From NCBI RefSeq assembly GCF_016107705.1, contig NZ_JAEHGC010000002.1, positions 124,001 through 188,000 of the forward strand: a stretch of DNA of 64,000 bases, read 5' to 3'. The translations under genes and the position numbers were made by a program. The DNA comes from Neobacillus cucumis (GTDB lineage: Bacteria > Bacillota > Bacilli > Bacillales_B > DSM-18226). Shown in pieces: positions 26,431 to 35,715 of this stretch. A model generated the notes under the pieces. It ran no database searches. It saw only the letters and a list, made by a program, of their open reading frames with translations, and was not told the origin of the DNA. Position 1 is the stretch's first letter, and the number at the start of each line of letters is the position of its first letter.

Positions 26431-26457
26431 TTAGCACTCCTAATGATAGAGTGCTAA
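26431..26457. promoter_or_regulatory. CIRCE element (HrcA operator)
   Basis: TTAGCACTC-N9-GAGTGCTAA is an exact match to the CIRCE consensus, located between the promoter and the start of htpG. Confidence 0.95.
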
Positions 26458-26503
26458 AATAATGATATAATCTAAAATATTCCCCTTGGAAGGAGCAATT
26501 TTG

Positions 26504-28384
26504 ATGGAAACCAAACAGTTTCAGGCTGAATCGAAAAGATTATTGGACATGATGATTCATTCCATCTATACACAAAAGGAAATCTTTTTAAGAGAGTTAA
26601 TTTCTAATTCCAGTGATGCGATTGATAAAATCTACTATAAAGCATTAACAGATGAGAACTTAACGTTTGATAAGGACCGCTACTACATAAAAGTAGCCGC
26701 TGATAAAGAGAACAGGCTGCTCAAAATCACAGATACAGGTATTGGAATGACAGCTGAAGAGCTTGAGAATAATCTTGGAACGATTGCCAAAAGTGGTTCA
26801 TTAGCATTTAAAACAGAAAATGAATCAAAGGATGGCCATGATATCATCGGACAATTTGGTGTTGGATTTTATGCTGCTTTCATGGTTGCTGATGTTGTTA
26901 CAGTAATCAGTAAGGCATTAGGCAGCGACCAAGCGTATAAATGGGAATCAAAAGGTGCGGAAGGATACACCATCGTCCCAGTTGAAAAAGATGAAGTTGG
27001 GACTGAAATTATTTTAAAAATTAAAGAAAATAGCGAAGATGAAAATTACGATGAATTTTTAGAAGAATACCGCCTAAAAACCATCATTAAGAAGTATTCA
27101 GACTTTATCCGCTATCCGATTAAAATGGATGTGACCTCAAGAAAACTTAAAGAGGGCAGTGAAGATGAATACGAGGATAATGTAGAAGAACAAGTCATCA
27201 ACAGTATGGTTCCAATTTGGCGGAAGAATAAAAGCCAGTTAACGGATGAAGATTATCAAAATTTTTATTCTGAAAAACATTACGGCTTTGACAAACCGCT
27301 TAAACATATCCATATCAGTGTAGATGGGGCTGTAAGATATAATGCAATTTTATATATTCCGGAGAAAACCCCATTTGATTTTTACTCACCGGAATATGAA
27401 AAGGGCTTAGAACTATACTCAAATGGCGTGTTAATCATGAACAAATGTGCTGATTTGCTTCCGGACTATTTCAGTTTTGTTAAAGGAATGGTGGACTCTG
27501 AGGATTTATCGCTTAACATTTCCAGAGAAATGCTTCAGCACGATCGCCAGCTTAAGCTAATTGCAAAAAATATAAATAAGAAAATTAAGAGTGAGCTGCA
27601 AAGCTTATTAAAGAATGAACGTGAAAATTTTGAAGAATTCTATAAGTCCTTTGGCAGACAATTAAAATTTGGTGTGTATAGTGATTACGGCATGCACAAA
27701 GAAGAATTGCAGGATTTATTATTATTCTACTCTTCTAGAGAGAAGAAAATGGTGACCTTAGACGAGTATGTATTAAGAATGCCTGAGGATCAAAAATATA
27801 TTTATTATGCATCCGGTGAAACCATTGATAGAATTGATAAACTGCCACAAACAGAATTAGTTGCAGATAAGGGCTATGAAATTCTCTACTTCACTGATGA
27901 TATTGATGAATTTGCCATCAAGATGTTAATGGCTTACAAGGAGAAAGAATTCAAATCCGTTTCTAGTGGTGATCTAGGAATTGAATCTGATGAGGATAAA
28001 AATAACACCGAATCAGAGGAAAAGGAAAATAAAGAGCTATTTGAAGCGATGAAAAAAATCTTAGCTGACAAGGTGAAAGATGTTCGGATATCAAAACGGT
28101 TGAAGAGCCATCCTGTTTGTATCACAAGCGACGGGGAAATCACCTTGGAAATGGAAAAAATTCTAAAATCGATGCCTGGTAACCAAAATGTAAAGGCTGA
28201 CAGAATTTTAGAAATCAATGTTCATCATGAGGTATTTACTTCACTCAAAGAAGCTTTTGAAAAGGATCAAGAGAAACTATCGCTATATACCAATCTTTTG
28301 TACAATCAAGCATTGCTCATTGAAGGACTGCAGGTTCCTGATCCTGTAGAATTTACAAATGATATTTGCAAAATTATGGTATAA
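26504..28384 (+). CDS. htpG: Molecular chaperone HtpG (bacterial Hsp90)
   Basis: The 626-residue product has the GHKL ATPase domain ([43 protein letters not shown]), the middle domain ([10 protein letters not shown]) and the C-terminal dimerisation domain. It refolds or stabilises clients with ATP in the cytoplasm. ATG 26504 is used because the earlier TTG overlaps the ribosome site AAGGAG. A perfect CIRCE element upstream puts it under HrcA. In Bacillus subtilis htpG is not in the HrcA regulon, so this control differs. Confidence 0.96.
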   Translation: METKQFQAESKRLLDMMIHSIYTQKEIFLRELISNSSDAIDKIYYKALTDENLTFDKDRYYIKVAADKENRLLKITDTGIGMTAEELENNLGTIAKSGSLAFKTENESKDGHDIIGQFGVGFYAAFMVADVVTVISKALGSDQAYKWESKGAEGYTIVPVEKDEVGTEIILKIKENSEDENYDEFLEEYRLKTIIKKYSDFIRYPIKMDVTSRKLKEGSEDEYEDNVEEQVINSMVPIWRKNKSQLTDEDYQNFYSEKHYGFDKPLKHIHISVDGAVRYNAILYIPEKTPFDFYSPEYEKGLELYSNGVLIMNKCADLLPDYFSFVKGMVDSEDLSLNISREMLQHDRQLKLIAKNINKKIKSELQSLLKNERENFEEFYKSFGRQLKFGVYSDYGMHKEELQDLLLFYSSREKKMVTLDEYVLRMPEDQKYIYYASGETIDRIDKLPQTELVADKGYEILYFTDDIDEFAIKMLMAYKEKEFKSVSSGDLGIESDEDKNNTESEEKENKELFEAMKKILADKVKDVRISKRLKSHPVCITSDGEITLEMEKILKSMPGNQNVKADRILEINVHHEVFTSLKEAFEKDQEKLSLYTNLLYNQALLIEGLQVPDPVEFTNDICKIMV

Positions 28385-28392
28385 ATAGAGGA

Positions 28393-28420
28393 GAGCTGTC
28401 ATGATGGCAGCTCTTTTTTT
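28393..28420 (+). terminator. Terminator after htpG
   Basis: GAGCTGTC/GGCAGCTC stem (one G-U) around ATGAT, with a T8 tail. It overlaps the end of the convergent hypothetical gene. Confidence 0.8.
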
Positions 28421-28806
28421 AGCATTCTTACACTTCCTGTTGCATGATAGTGAAAATAATTAAAGATCTCCAGTTGATAGCCTGTACCATTTGGAACAGT
28501 AAAGGTATAGTTAAAATCTTCCCCGCCGGAGTCCCCGTAGAATGTAACACTATCAAAATATTCAATGGAAGTACCTAGTTTACTTATTTTAACTATTGAA
28601 TATTTAATAGGTGAGTCCTCATTATGAGTTATTTGAAAACCATAAATCGTAATGGTTTCATCATGGACGGCAAACTTTGAACTGAAAAAAAACGGAACTG
28701 CTGCCCCCAAGCCCCATTTGAATCCTCCATCTTCTTCCCTGTACCTTTTGAATCCCCCCTTGATAAGCTTGTATATTCTGTGAAAGTACGACCCTTCCTC
28801 TCCCAT
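28399..28806 (-). CDS. Hypothetical 135-residue protein
   Basis: The product begins MGEEGSYFHRIYKLIKGGFK, then a Gly/Phe-rich hydrophobic stretch (GLGAAVPFFFSSKFAV), then a beta-rich C-terminal part with ITIYGFQITHNEDSP and TVPNGTGYQLEIFNYFHYH. No family is recognised. GGGAGAGAG precedes ATG 28806. The stop lies inside the htpG terminator. The C-terminal half could be a beta-sandwich; this is from composition only. Confidence 0.55.
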   Translation of the reverse strand: MGEEGSYFHRIYKLIKGGFKRYREEDGGFKWGLGAAVPFFFSSKFAVHDETITIYGFQITHNEDSPIKYSIVKISKLGTSIEYFDSVTFYGDSGGEDFNYTFTVPNGTGYQLEIFNYFHYHATGSVRMLKKELPS

Positions 28807-29041
28807 TGGTCTCTCTCCCTGAATGAAATTGAAGCTATTATATTATTTGCTTTCAATAAGCAAAAAGGAACGGCATCATCCCAAGCCCGTCCAAAAAATT
28901 TTTCAAGTCCTGCCCATTTTTAGACAGGCCGCTTCCATTCAGTTTGAACAAGCATATGATGTGTAGTGCAAAAACTATTTGATTCGGGGCGTTTTAAATA
29001 TTCTTTGAAAAGAGGCTGACAGTATTTATGGAGGGAGAAAA

Positions 29042-30301
29042 ATGTTTACAATCGAACAAATACAAGTAAGCCATTTTTTGTTCGCAATGGGCTGCCTGCT
29101 GGCGTTAGCGCATATACTTGGCTACCTTTGTGAACGGATTTATATACCGAGGGTAATTGGGGAAGTTGGAGCGGGAATTATCCTAGGACCAAGTTTGTTA
29201 GGCTATTTTTATCCTGATACATTTAAATGGATGTTCCATGGGTTTCCGCTTGAGGATCAATTATTTGGACTGATTTATCAAATTGGTTTAATTCTTTTAA
29301 TGTTTGTGTCAGGATTAAAATTTCATACTGAATTTAAAAAGGATGATATAAAAATCACTTCTGCTATCACGATTGGTTCAAGTGTTCTTCCGTTTATTAT
29401 TGGATGGGTGGTTACAAGTTTTATTGACTTAAATAAATTTGTCGGCACAGCAAATGATTTGCTGGCACTAAAATTAGTCGTTTGTATTTCGATTGCAGTC
29501 ACTTCAATACCTGTTATTTCTAAAATTTTTATCGACCTTGGAATCATGAAAACAAGATTTGCAAAACTCGTTGTTATTATTGCCGGTCTGCACGATATCC
29601 TACTTTGGGTAGTATTGGGTGTAGCGACAAATCTTGTGGCCCATCATAGCAACCAATTATCCTATAGTGATGTACTTTTAAGTATTGGAACGACTTGTTT
29701 GTTCTTATTGGGAATTCTCTTTGTGTTAAGAATCCTTTTTAAACATTTAACCATAAATGACCGAAACATATTTTTCCGGTCTTCAAACCTCGGTTATGTT
29801 TTAGTGATTCTGTTTATCGCTTGTGTACTGGCCTATTTTTTTCACGTCGAAACCATCTTTGGAGCCTTGCTGGTCGGGATTGCGGCAAAACTTTATCTTC
29901 CGGGAACGGTCTCCGTGAAAATCGAAGAGGGCGTTTCTAATTTATCCTTTTCTTGGTTTGTGCCTGTATATTTTGCAACAGTTGGGCTTCAATTAGATTT
30001 AGCCAAGTCATTTGATATTTATTTCTTTATCGAATACTTATTAATTGCAACCTTTATTCAAATGACCATTGTTTACTTTACCTGCCGATTAATAAAGCTA
30101 AATTCTCTGACAAGCTTAAATTTTGGCTTCGCGATGAATGCAAGGGGAGGCCCAGGAATTGTGTTATCGACAGTGGCTTTCATGTCAGGGATTATCAATC
30201 AGGAGTTTTTTGCGATACTAGTTATGCTTGCCCTTGTTACTTCCTGGATGACAGGAACTTGGCTTAGATTTGTAATTAAAAACAATTGGGATTTAATGTG
30301 A
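29042..30301 (+). CDS. CPA2-family cation:proton antiporter (Kef/NapA type)
   Basis: The 419-residue product has about twelve membrane segments and the CPA2 patterns RVIGEVGAGIILGPSLLGY near the start, then the segments with HDILLWVVLG and GALLVGIAAKLYLPG, and FAMNARGGPGIVLSTVAF in the last third. It ends after the membrane domain with no RCK/TrkA-N domain, so any nucleotide regulation must come from another protein. It probably exchanges Na+ or K+ for H+. Confidence 0.87.
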   Translation: MFTIEQIQVSHFLFAMGCLLALAHILGYLCERIYIPRVIGEVGAGIILGPSLLGYFYPDTFKWMFHGFPLEDQLFGLIYQIGLILLMFVSGLKFHTEFKKDDIKITSAITIGSSVLPFIIGWVVTSFIDLNKFVGTANDLLALKLVVCISIAVTSIPVISKIFIDLGIMKTRFAKLVVIIAGLHDILLWVVLGVATNLVAHHSNQLSYSDVLLSIGTTCLFLLGILFVLRILFKHLTINDRNIFFRSSNLGYVLVILFIACVLAYFFHVETIFGALLVGIAAKLYLPGTVSVKIEEGVSNLSFSWFVPVYFATVGLQLDLAKSFDIYFFIEYLLIATFIQMTIVYFTCRLIKLNSLTSLNFGFAMNARGGPGIVLSTVAFMSGIINQEFFAILVMLALVTSWMTGTWLRFVIKNNWDLM

Positions 30302-30360
30302 CAAATGAATAAAATTTATACTCTTACACAAGATATAAAAAACTAAAGGAGTGTGAGAGT

Positions 30361-30747
30361 ATGAAAAAAATAGTTCTCTTAATGGCTTTACTATTCCCAA
30401 TCAGTTTTGGCAGTTTTCAGTTTGCCCATGCGAAAGCAATGGGGGGCCTGCAAGCCGAAAATAAGGTGATCTCTGAAAAAGAAGCAGGGGATATTGCTTT
30501 AACAAAAGTAAAAGGTGAAATTGTTAAGGTTGTTCTAGAAGAGGATGATGGAAGATCGGTTTACGAGGTAAAAATTAAAAGTGCAGGTATTTTTTATGAA
30601 GTTGAAATCGATGCGAAAACAGGTAAAATTTTAGAGGTAGAAAAAGAGGGGGCATCTAACGGTGATGATGATCGTCATGGTGACGATGACCACGGTCATG
30701 ACCACGACGACGATGGACCTGGTGATGACGATCAGGGAGAAGACTAA
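30361..30747 (+). CDS. Secreted PepSY-domain protein with His/Asp-rich tail
   Basis: The 128-residue product has a signal peptide (about 25 residues, ending near HAKA) and one PepSY domain: ISEKEAGDIALTKVKGEIVKV, then DDGRSVYEVKIKS and VEIDAKTGKILEVE. The tail (~residues 103-128) is almost only Asp, His and Gly, such as DDDHGHDHDDDG, a likely divalent-metal site. PepSY domains are often peptidase inhibitors. It may be co-transcribed with the next secreted protein. Confidence 0.8.
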   Translation: MKKIVLLMALLFPISFGSFQFAHAKAMGGLQAENKVISEKEAGDIALTKVKGEIVKVVLEEDDGRSVYEVKIKSAGIFYEVEIDAKTGKILEVEKEGASNGDDDRHGDDDHGHDHDDDGPGDDDQGED

Positions 30748-30766
30748 TAGAAATTTTAAAAAAGCT

Positions 30767-30794
30767 GCACGTCAATAATTGATGTGCGTTTTTT
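30767..30794 (+). terminator. Terminator after the PepSY gene
   Basis: GCACGTCAA/TTGATGTGC (one G-U), loop TAA, followed by GTTTTTTCT. Confidence 0.65.
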
Positions 30795-30826
30795 CTATTG
30801 AGAAAATTACTTATAGGAGAAAATTA

Positions 30827-31306
30827 ATGATTAAAATATATGTAATTCTTATATTTTTTCTCTTTAGTTTTATCGCATCCGGATACCATGCCAATGCAGA
30901 AAAGGATAATGAAAAAAAGGCTAACGAGATAGAAAAAGTGATTCCTATGCCTAAAAAGGAAAAGGAAAGCGAATTAGAAGAAAATAATGATTCCGAAAAA
31001 GAATTAGATGGTGAAAAAAAAGATAGTGAAAAATGGGATTCGGATTTAACCTGTACAAAGGATATTAAATATACTTTGGCACAAAAGCAGAGTCTCGACC
31101 AAATCTACCACCGTATTTATATGGATTATATCAGCCTGATTGAAACATATGCCTGGGCAGGTGCCCTAACCCAAGATGAAAAAACTCTACGCTATAACAT
31201 GTTAAGAAACTACATACTTACCTTTCAAAAAAGGAACTACAAGTGGTGCAGTGAATTCGAGGAAGATGAATGGGAAGAGGAATGGTTTAACAGTGATAAT
31301 GATTAA
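30827..31306 (+). CDS. Secreted acidic protein of unknown function
   Basis: The 159-residue product has a signal peptide (IYVILIFFLFSFIASGYHAN) followed by a highly charged linker rich in Glu and Lys (~residues 25-75). A helical C-terminal domain with two Cys (LTCTKDIKY and YKWCSEF) may form a disulfide. The last residues are strongly acidic. ATG 30827 with TAGGAGA upstream is preferred over an earlier in-frame TTG inside the preceding terminator. I do not recognise the family. A 14-bp terminator follows. Confidence 0.65.
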   Translation: MIKIYVILIFFLFSFIASGYHANAEKDNEKKANEIEKVIPMPKKEKESELEENNDSEKELDGEKKDSEKWDSDLTCTKDIKYTLAQKQSLDQIYHRIYMDYISLIETYAWAGALTQDEKTLRYNMLRNYILTFQKRNYKWCSEFEEDEWEEEWFNSDND

Positions 31307-31311
31307 GATTC

Positions 31312-31349
31312 ATTTAAGGGGCAATTCAAAATTGGATTGCCCCTTAAAT
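31312..31349. terminator. Hairpin after the acidic secreted protein gene
   Basis: ATTTAAGGGGCAAT and ATTGCCCCTTAAAT form a perfect 14-bp stem around a 10-base loop. Confidence 0.75.
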
Positions 31350-31439
31350 AGAGCATCATTTTTGACAAGGTTACCTTTTATTACGTAAGCTTAATGAGTT
31401 GTAACATACAAGTATTTAGTTGACGGGGAGGAAATAGCT

Positions 31440-32000
31440 GTGAAAGTAGTAGCAATCGTTGGAAGTATTCGGAAGGAATCCTATAATCTTAAGTTGGCGA
31501 AATATGTGCAAAGAACTTATAAGGACCGCTTTGACCTTGAAATTTTAAATATACGTGACCTTCCTCATTATGATCAGGATATCGAATTAAACCCGCCGCA
31601 GGTGGTATCTGATTTTAAGAAGAAAGTAGCCGCAGCAGATGCCGTTCTTTGGGTTACACCGGAATATAATTTTTCCATTCCTGGCGTGTTAAAAAATGCG
31701 ATTGATTGGTTATCACGTGTGGATAAAGTCGTGATTGGCAAACCATCATGGATCATGGGGGCAACTATGGGAACATTAGGTACAATCCGTGCCCAGTTGC
31801 ATTTACGCGATATTCTTTTCTGCCCAGGTGTTGGTTCTCCGCTCTTACCTGGTAATGAGGTATATGTTGCTCAGGTTCAAGAAAAAATGGATCAAGAAGG
31901 GAACCTTACCCACGAACCAACTATTAAGTTTCTGGATCAGGTCGTAAATAACTTTATTGAATGGTTTAACCAACAAAAACAGCTTTGTTCCACAAAATAA
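31440..32000 (+). CDS. NAD(P)H-dependent FMN reductase (NADPH:quinone/azo/chromate type)
   Basis: The 186-residue flavodoxin-like product starts MKVVAIVGSIRKESYNLKLA (the FMN phosphate loop is GSIRKESYN) and has VTPEYNFSIPGVLKNAIDWL, the flavin-ring motif of the YieF/ArsH-like group. It reduces FMN, quinones or metals with NAD(P)H. GTG 31440 follows GGGGAGGAAA. It is a monocistronic gene with a clear terminator. Confidence 0.88.
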   Translation: MKVVAIVGSIRKESYNLKLAKYVQRTYKDRFDLEILNIRDLPHYDQDIELNPPQVVSDFKKKVAAADAVLWVTPEYNFSIPGVLKNAIDWLSRVDKVVIGKPSWIMGATMGTLGTIRAQLHLRDILFCPGVGSPLLPGNEVYVAQVQEKMDQEGNLTHEPTIKFLDQVVNNFIEWFNQQKQLCSTK

Positions 32001-32007
32001 CATTCAA

Positions 32008-32038
32008 AACCAACACGTTTAACGGTGTTGGTTTTTTA
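32008..32038 (+). terminator. Terminator after the FMN reductase gene
   Basis: AACCAACAC/GTGTTGGTT perfect stem followed by TTTTATT. Confidence 0.85.
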
Positions 32039-32048
32039 TTTGCTTTAT

Positions 32049-32063
32049 AATTTTCAAAAAAAT
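32049..32063. promoter_or_regulatory. Candidate CodY box upstream of livJ
   Basis: AATTTTCAAAAAAAT matches the 15-base CodY motif AATTTTCWGAAAATT at 13 positions, about 90 bases before livJ. Branched-chain amino acid uptake is a classic CodY target. Confidence 0.4.
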
Positions 32064-32151
32064 GGAAAATGAATAATTTGTCCTATTTTTGATTCTGACC
32101 CATATACATATATAGGGCTTGTTTTTTTATAAAAAAAGGGGAGGGTCAACA

Positions 32152-33342
32152 TTGAAGTTAAAGAAATCTTTAGCGTTATTGTTAACGGGAGGGTTGGCGG
32201 CAAGTGTATTTTTAGCAGGCTGTAGTTCAAAGTCAGGTGACGACGAAAAAAGTAGTTCGAATTTGATCAAAATTGCCACACAAACACCACTATCAGGTGG
32301 AAGTGCGACCATTGGGGAAGCCATTAAGCTGGGTGCCCAGCTTAAATTAGACGAAGAAAAGGCAAAGTTTAAAGAATTAGGCTATAATCTGCAGCTAGTT
32401 CCTTATGATGACCAAGGAGATCCGAAAAAAGGGGTGGCGAATGCCCAATTAATTGGTGCCGATAAATCAATTTTAGCAGTTGTCGGTCACTTTAACTCAG
32501 GGGTTGCGATTCCATCATCTGAGGTCTATGAAAAATATGCGATTCCTATGGTATCACCTGCCAATTCTGCAGTTGAAGTAACTAGCAGAGGATTAAAAAC
32601 GGTCAACAGAATTGTAGCCCGTGACGATTTCCAAGGGCCTGCTGGTGCGGAATATGCAGTGAATACCTTACATGCGAAGAAAATCTTTATTGTTCAAGAT
32701 AAAACAGCTTACGGAACAGGTCTTGCTGAAGCCTTCAAGAAAGCTGCAGAAGAAAAAGGCGCACAAATTCTTGGCTTTGAAGGAATTACCGTTGGTGAAA
32801 AAGATTTTAATGGAGTCCTTAACCAAATTGTCTCCAAAAAACCGGACCTCGTTTATTTTGGTGGTATCTATGCTGAAGGCGGTTTGTTAATCAAACAAGC
32901 ACGTGAAAAAGGCATTAATGTTCCATTCATGGGCGGGGATGGACTGGATGCGTCCACGCTTGTTGAAATTGCCGGTGACGCGATTAAAAATACCTATATT
33001 ACTTCACTTGCTGGGGATTCAACGAAATCACCAGAAGGTCAAAAGTTTATCGAAACCTATAAAGCCAAATTTAATAAAAACACAGAGTCCTATTCCGTAT
33101 ATGGTTATGACACGATGGGCGTTGTTTTAAAGGGAATTGAGGATGCGATTAAATCCAATAACAACAAAATGCCTACTCGTGAGCAAGTAAGAGATGCAGT
33201 CCGTGGTGTCCAGGATTACCAAGGTGTGTTAACGAAGGTTAGCTTTGATGATATCGGGGACAACAAATATGCAAAAGTATTTATTTATAGCTTTAAAGAA
33301 GCGAAATATCCGGCAGAATTTGTTGGTGAAGTGAGTAAATAA
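32152..33342 (+). CDS. livJ: Branched-chain amino acid ABC transporter, substrate-binding lipoprotein
   Basis: The 396-residue product has a lipoprotein signal with lobe VFLAGC, then the periplasmic-binding fold of the Leu/Ile/Val family: KIATQTPLSGGSATIGEAIK, LVPYDDQGDPKKGVANAQ and DGLDASTLVEIAG. It captures leucine, isoleucine or valine (or related amino acids) outside the membrane. TTG 32152 (AGGGGAGGG 6-7 bases before) is preferred over an earlier start without ribosome site. It is the first gene of a complete livJHMGF set. Confidence 0.92.
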   Translation: MKLKKSLALLLTGGLAASVFLAGCSSKSGDDEKSSSNLIKIATQTPLSGGSATIGEAIKLGAQLKLDEEKAKFKELGYNLQLVPYDDQGDPKKGVANAQLIGADKSILAVVGHFNSGVAIPSSEVYEKYAIPMVSPANSAVEVTSRGLKTVNRIVARDDFQGPAGAEYAVNTLHAKKIFIVQDKTAYGTGLAEAFKKAAEEKGAQILGFEGITVGEKDFNGVLNQIVSKKPDLVYFGGIYAEGGLLIKQAREKGINVPFMGGDGLDASTLVEIAGDAIKNTYITSLAGDSTKSPEGQKFIETYKAKFNKNTESYSVYGYDTMGVVLKGIEDAIKSNNNKMPTREQVRDAVRGVQDYQGVLTKVSFDDIGDNKYAKVFIYSFKEAKYPAEFVGEVSK

Positions 33343-33421
33343 GGGGAACTGATTGAAAAGGGTACACTTTAGGAGGAGAGTGCCCTTTTTTCTTCTATAT
33401 TTTGGGACAAGGAGGTTTACT

Positions 33422-34408
33422 ATGCTGAATGAAATAGTCCAGACAATTCCGCAGGTGCTGATTGATGGACTTACATTAGGGGCAGTCTATGCTGTTATTG
33501 CATTAGGGTACACAATGGTTTATGGAATATTGGAATTAATTAATTTTGCACACGGGGAAATTTTCATGTCCGGTGCTTTCATGGGAACAGCCATTCTGCT
33601 TGTGTTAACGGGAATGGGCTGGGTCTCAGCCGTACCGGCCATTGTTATGTTAATTACGGCACTTCTTTTAACAGCTCTGTTAACGGGATTACTAGGAATG
33701 GGAATTGAACGAGTAGCCTACCGGCCACTCAGAAATGCGCCACGGCTAATTCCGTTGATCACAGCAATCGGGATTTCCTTTTTATTGCAAGATATTGTGA
33801 GATTCATAGCTGAATTAAAAAAGGGAAACTATATTGTAACGGGTCCAAGTATGTTTACCCACCAGCTATCGATTAAGGCTTCATCGATTAGTTCCATGTT
33901 TAACGATGCGAATATTAAAACTTCTTTTGTAATTGTCCTTGTCACAGCCGTGATCATGATGATTGGACTTGACTTATTTGTCAATCGTACAAAATGGGGT
34001 ATGGCGATGAGGGCAGTGGCACAAGACCGTGAAACCGCTTCGTTAATGACGATTAACGTAAACAAAGTGATTTCGATGACCTTTTTTATCGGGTCTGCAC
34101 TTGGTGGGGCAACTGGCGTCTTATTTGCTGTGCAATACGGGACGATTGACCCTTATATTGGTTTTATCCTCGGTTTAAAAGCATTTACTGCCGCTGTTTT
34201 AGGAGGTATTGGAAATATCCGCGGTGCGATGCTCGGTGGTTTATTGCTGGGGGTACTAGAAATGTTTGCATCTGCCAATTTAACGCTGCTCTCCGGTGGT
34301 GTCTTCGGGGCGGAATATAAGGATGTTTTTGCGTTTATCATTTTAATCATCGTATTACTGTTTAAACCGGAAGGCCTATTAGGCAAGCCGGTCACTGAGA
34401 AAGTGTAG
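33422..34408 (+). CDS. livH: Branched-chain amino acid ABC transporter permease LivH
   Basis: The 328-residue product has about eight membrane segments and the LivH pattern LGAVYAVIALGYTMVYGILE LINFAHGE, split here across residues ~17-45, plus RAVAQDRETASLMTINVNK, the cytoplasmic coupling loop, and FTAAVLGGIGNIRGAMLGG. It pairs with LivM as the membrane channel. AAGGAGG lies 8 bases before ATG 33422, deciding that start. The gap to livJ is 79 bases. Confidence 0.93.
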   Translation: MLNEIVQTIPQVLIDGLTLGAVYAVIALGYTMVYGILELINFAHGEIFMSGAFMGTAILLVLTGMGWVSAVPAIVMLITALLLTALLTGLLGMGIERVAYRPLRNAPRLIPLITAIGISFLLQDIVRFIAELKKGNYIVTGPSMFTHQLSIKASSISSMFNDANIKTSFVIVLVTAVIMMIGLDLFVNRTKWGMAMRAVAQDRETASLMTINVNKVISMTFFIGSALGGATGVLFAVQYGTIDPYIGFILGLKAFTAAVLGGIGNIRGAMLGGLLLGVLEMFASANLTLLSGGVFGAEYKDVFAFIILIIVLLFKPEGLLGKPVTEKV

Positions 34409-34416
34409 GTGAGAAG

Positions 34417-35712
34417 ATGAAAACTTTATGGAACAACTATAAAAATAATAAAATTTTCCAGGGAATCTTTCTTCTCATTTACATTGGCGTCACATCTTTA
34501 AGTTTATTTTTAGCCCAGAAGTCAGTCATTGCATTTTTACTGCTGCTAACCTCCCTATTACTCTTATATTTTACGAATTTTAAGAATCTCACGAAATGGT
34601 TGATTGCAGGAGTTGTATTGGTATTTCTCCTCCCATTCACCGCTAGTAACGGGGATGCGTATCAATCCTATATGGAAGTTGCCACACTGGTTGGAATCTA
34701 TATTTCCATGGCTCTTGGATTAAATATTGTCGTTGGAATGGCAGGACTTCTAGATTTAGGGTTTATCGCCTTTTTCGCGGTTGGAGCTTATACGTATGGG
34801 ATTTTTGCCACTGCACAGGCTAACAATTTTATGCCATTTGGGCATTTCCCGCTTTCAGGGGAAAGCTTTTGGTTCTTTATTATCATTGGCTGTTTAGTCG
34901 CGGCATTGTTTGGGGTGCTGCTCGGGATCCCGGTTCTTCGCGTAAAAGGGGATTATTTAGCGATTGTTACCCTTGGGTTTGGAGAGATTATCAGAATTAT
35001 TTTTAATAACCTGGATCGCCCGGTTAATATTACAAACGGTGCCATGGGGCTTGCCTCTGTTACCCCGCCGCGTCTGTTTGGAATTGATTTTCTCTATCCA
35101 AGCCAATTTTATTATGTGGTTCTTGTCATCTTGTTGTTTACGATTTTTACCGTTCGCCGTTTCGAACACTCAAAAATCGGCCGTTCCTGGAAGGCGGTTA
35201 GGGAAAATGAAATTGCCGCACAGGCGATGGGGGTTCCGTTAGTTCGGACGAAACTGATGGCGTTTGCAATTGGAGCTTCTTTTTCAGGGATGATGGGGGT
35301 TGTTTTTGCCGCAAAACAAGCCTTTGTTGATCCGACCAGCTTTACACTGCTTGAGTCGATTACGATTTTGGTTATGGTTATTTTAGGTGGGATGGGAAGT
35401 GTTCCAGGGGTAATTCTAGGTGCAGCAGTAATGACCATTCTGAACCTTCAAGTATTAACAGAAGTGACGAATTGGCTGAATCAGTTAAGTTCGACGGGGG
35501 TCATTTCGATCCCAGATGCTCTTTCCCCTTCAAAAATGCAGCGGATGATTTTCGGTTTACTGTTAATCCTCTTTGCATTATATCGACCCAAAGGGCTATT
35601 GCCCGCTAAAAATCGTAAATATAATGAAAAAGAATTACGAGATGGAAGCAAGGAAACAAAAACTGCGATCACCCCTGATCCATCACAGCTTGAAAAAGCT
35701 CAGGAGGTGTAA
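34417..35712 (+). CDS. livM: Branched-chain amino acid ABC transporter permease LivM
   Basis: The 431-residue product contains ALGLNIVVGMAGLLDLGFIA, then FAVGAYTYGIF, GDYLAIVTLGFGEIIRI and the coupling loop RENEIAAQAMGVPLVRTKL. It has an N-terminal extension of ~75 residues with two or three extra membrane segments, and a ~40-residue charged tail. It starts 8 bases after livH and partners it in the importer. Confidence 0.92.
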   Translation: MKTLWNNYKNNKIFQGIFLLIYIGVTSLSLFLAQKSVIAFLLLLTSLLLLYFTNFKNLTKWLIAGVVLVFLLPFTASNGDAYQSYMEVATLVGIYISMALGLNIVVGMAGLLDLGFIAFFAVGAYTYGIFATAQANNFMPFGHFPLSGESFWFFIIIGCLVAALFGVLLGIPVLRVKGDYLAIVTLGFGEIIRIIFNNLDRPVNITNGAMGLASVTPPRLFGIDFLYPSQFYYVVLVILLFTIFTVRRFEHSKIGRSWKAVRENEIAAQAMGVPLVRTKLMAFAIGASFSGMMGVVFAAKQAFVDPTSFTLLESITILVMVILGGMGSVPGVILGAAVMTILNLQVLTEVTNWLNQLSSTGVISIPDALSPSKMQRMIFGLLLILFALYRPKGLLPAKNRKYNEKELRDGSKETKTAITPDPSQLEKAQEV

Positions 35713-35715
35713 GGA

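Noticed and set aside
30660..30747. Simple-sequence expansion in the PepSY gene as a separate repeat
   Set aside because: The GATGAC-rich stretch encodes the Asp/His tail and keeps frame; treated as part of the gene.
32001..32151. T-box riboswitch before livJ
   Set aside because: No T-box sequence or specifier stem; only a terminator of the previous gene and a CodY-like site are visible.
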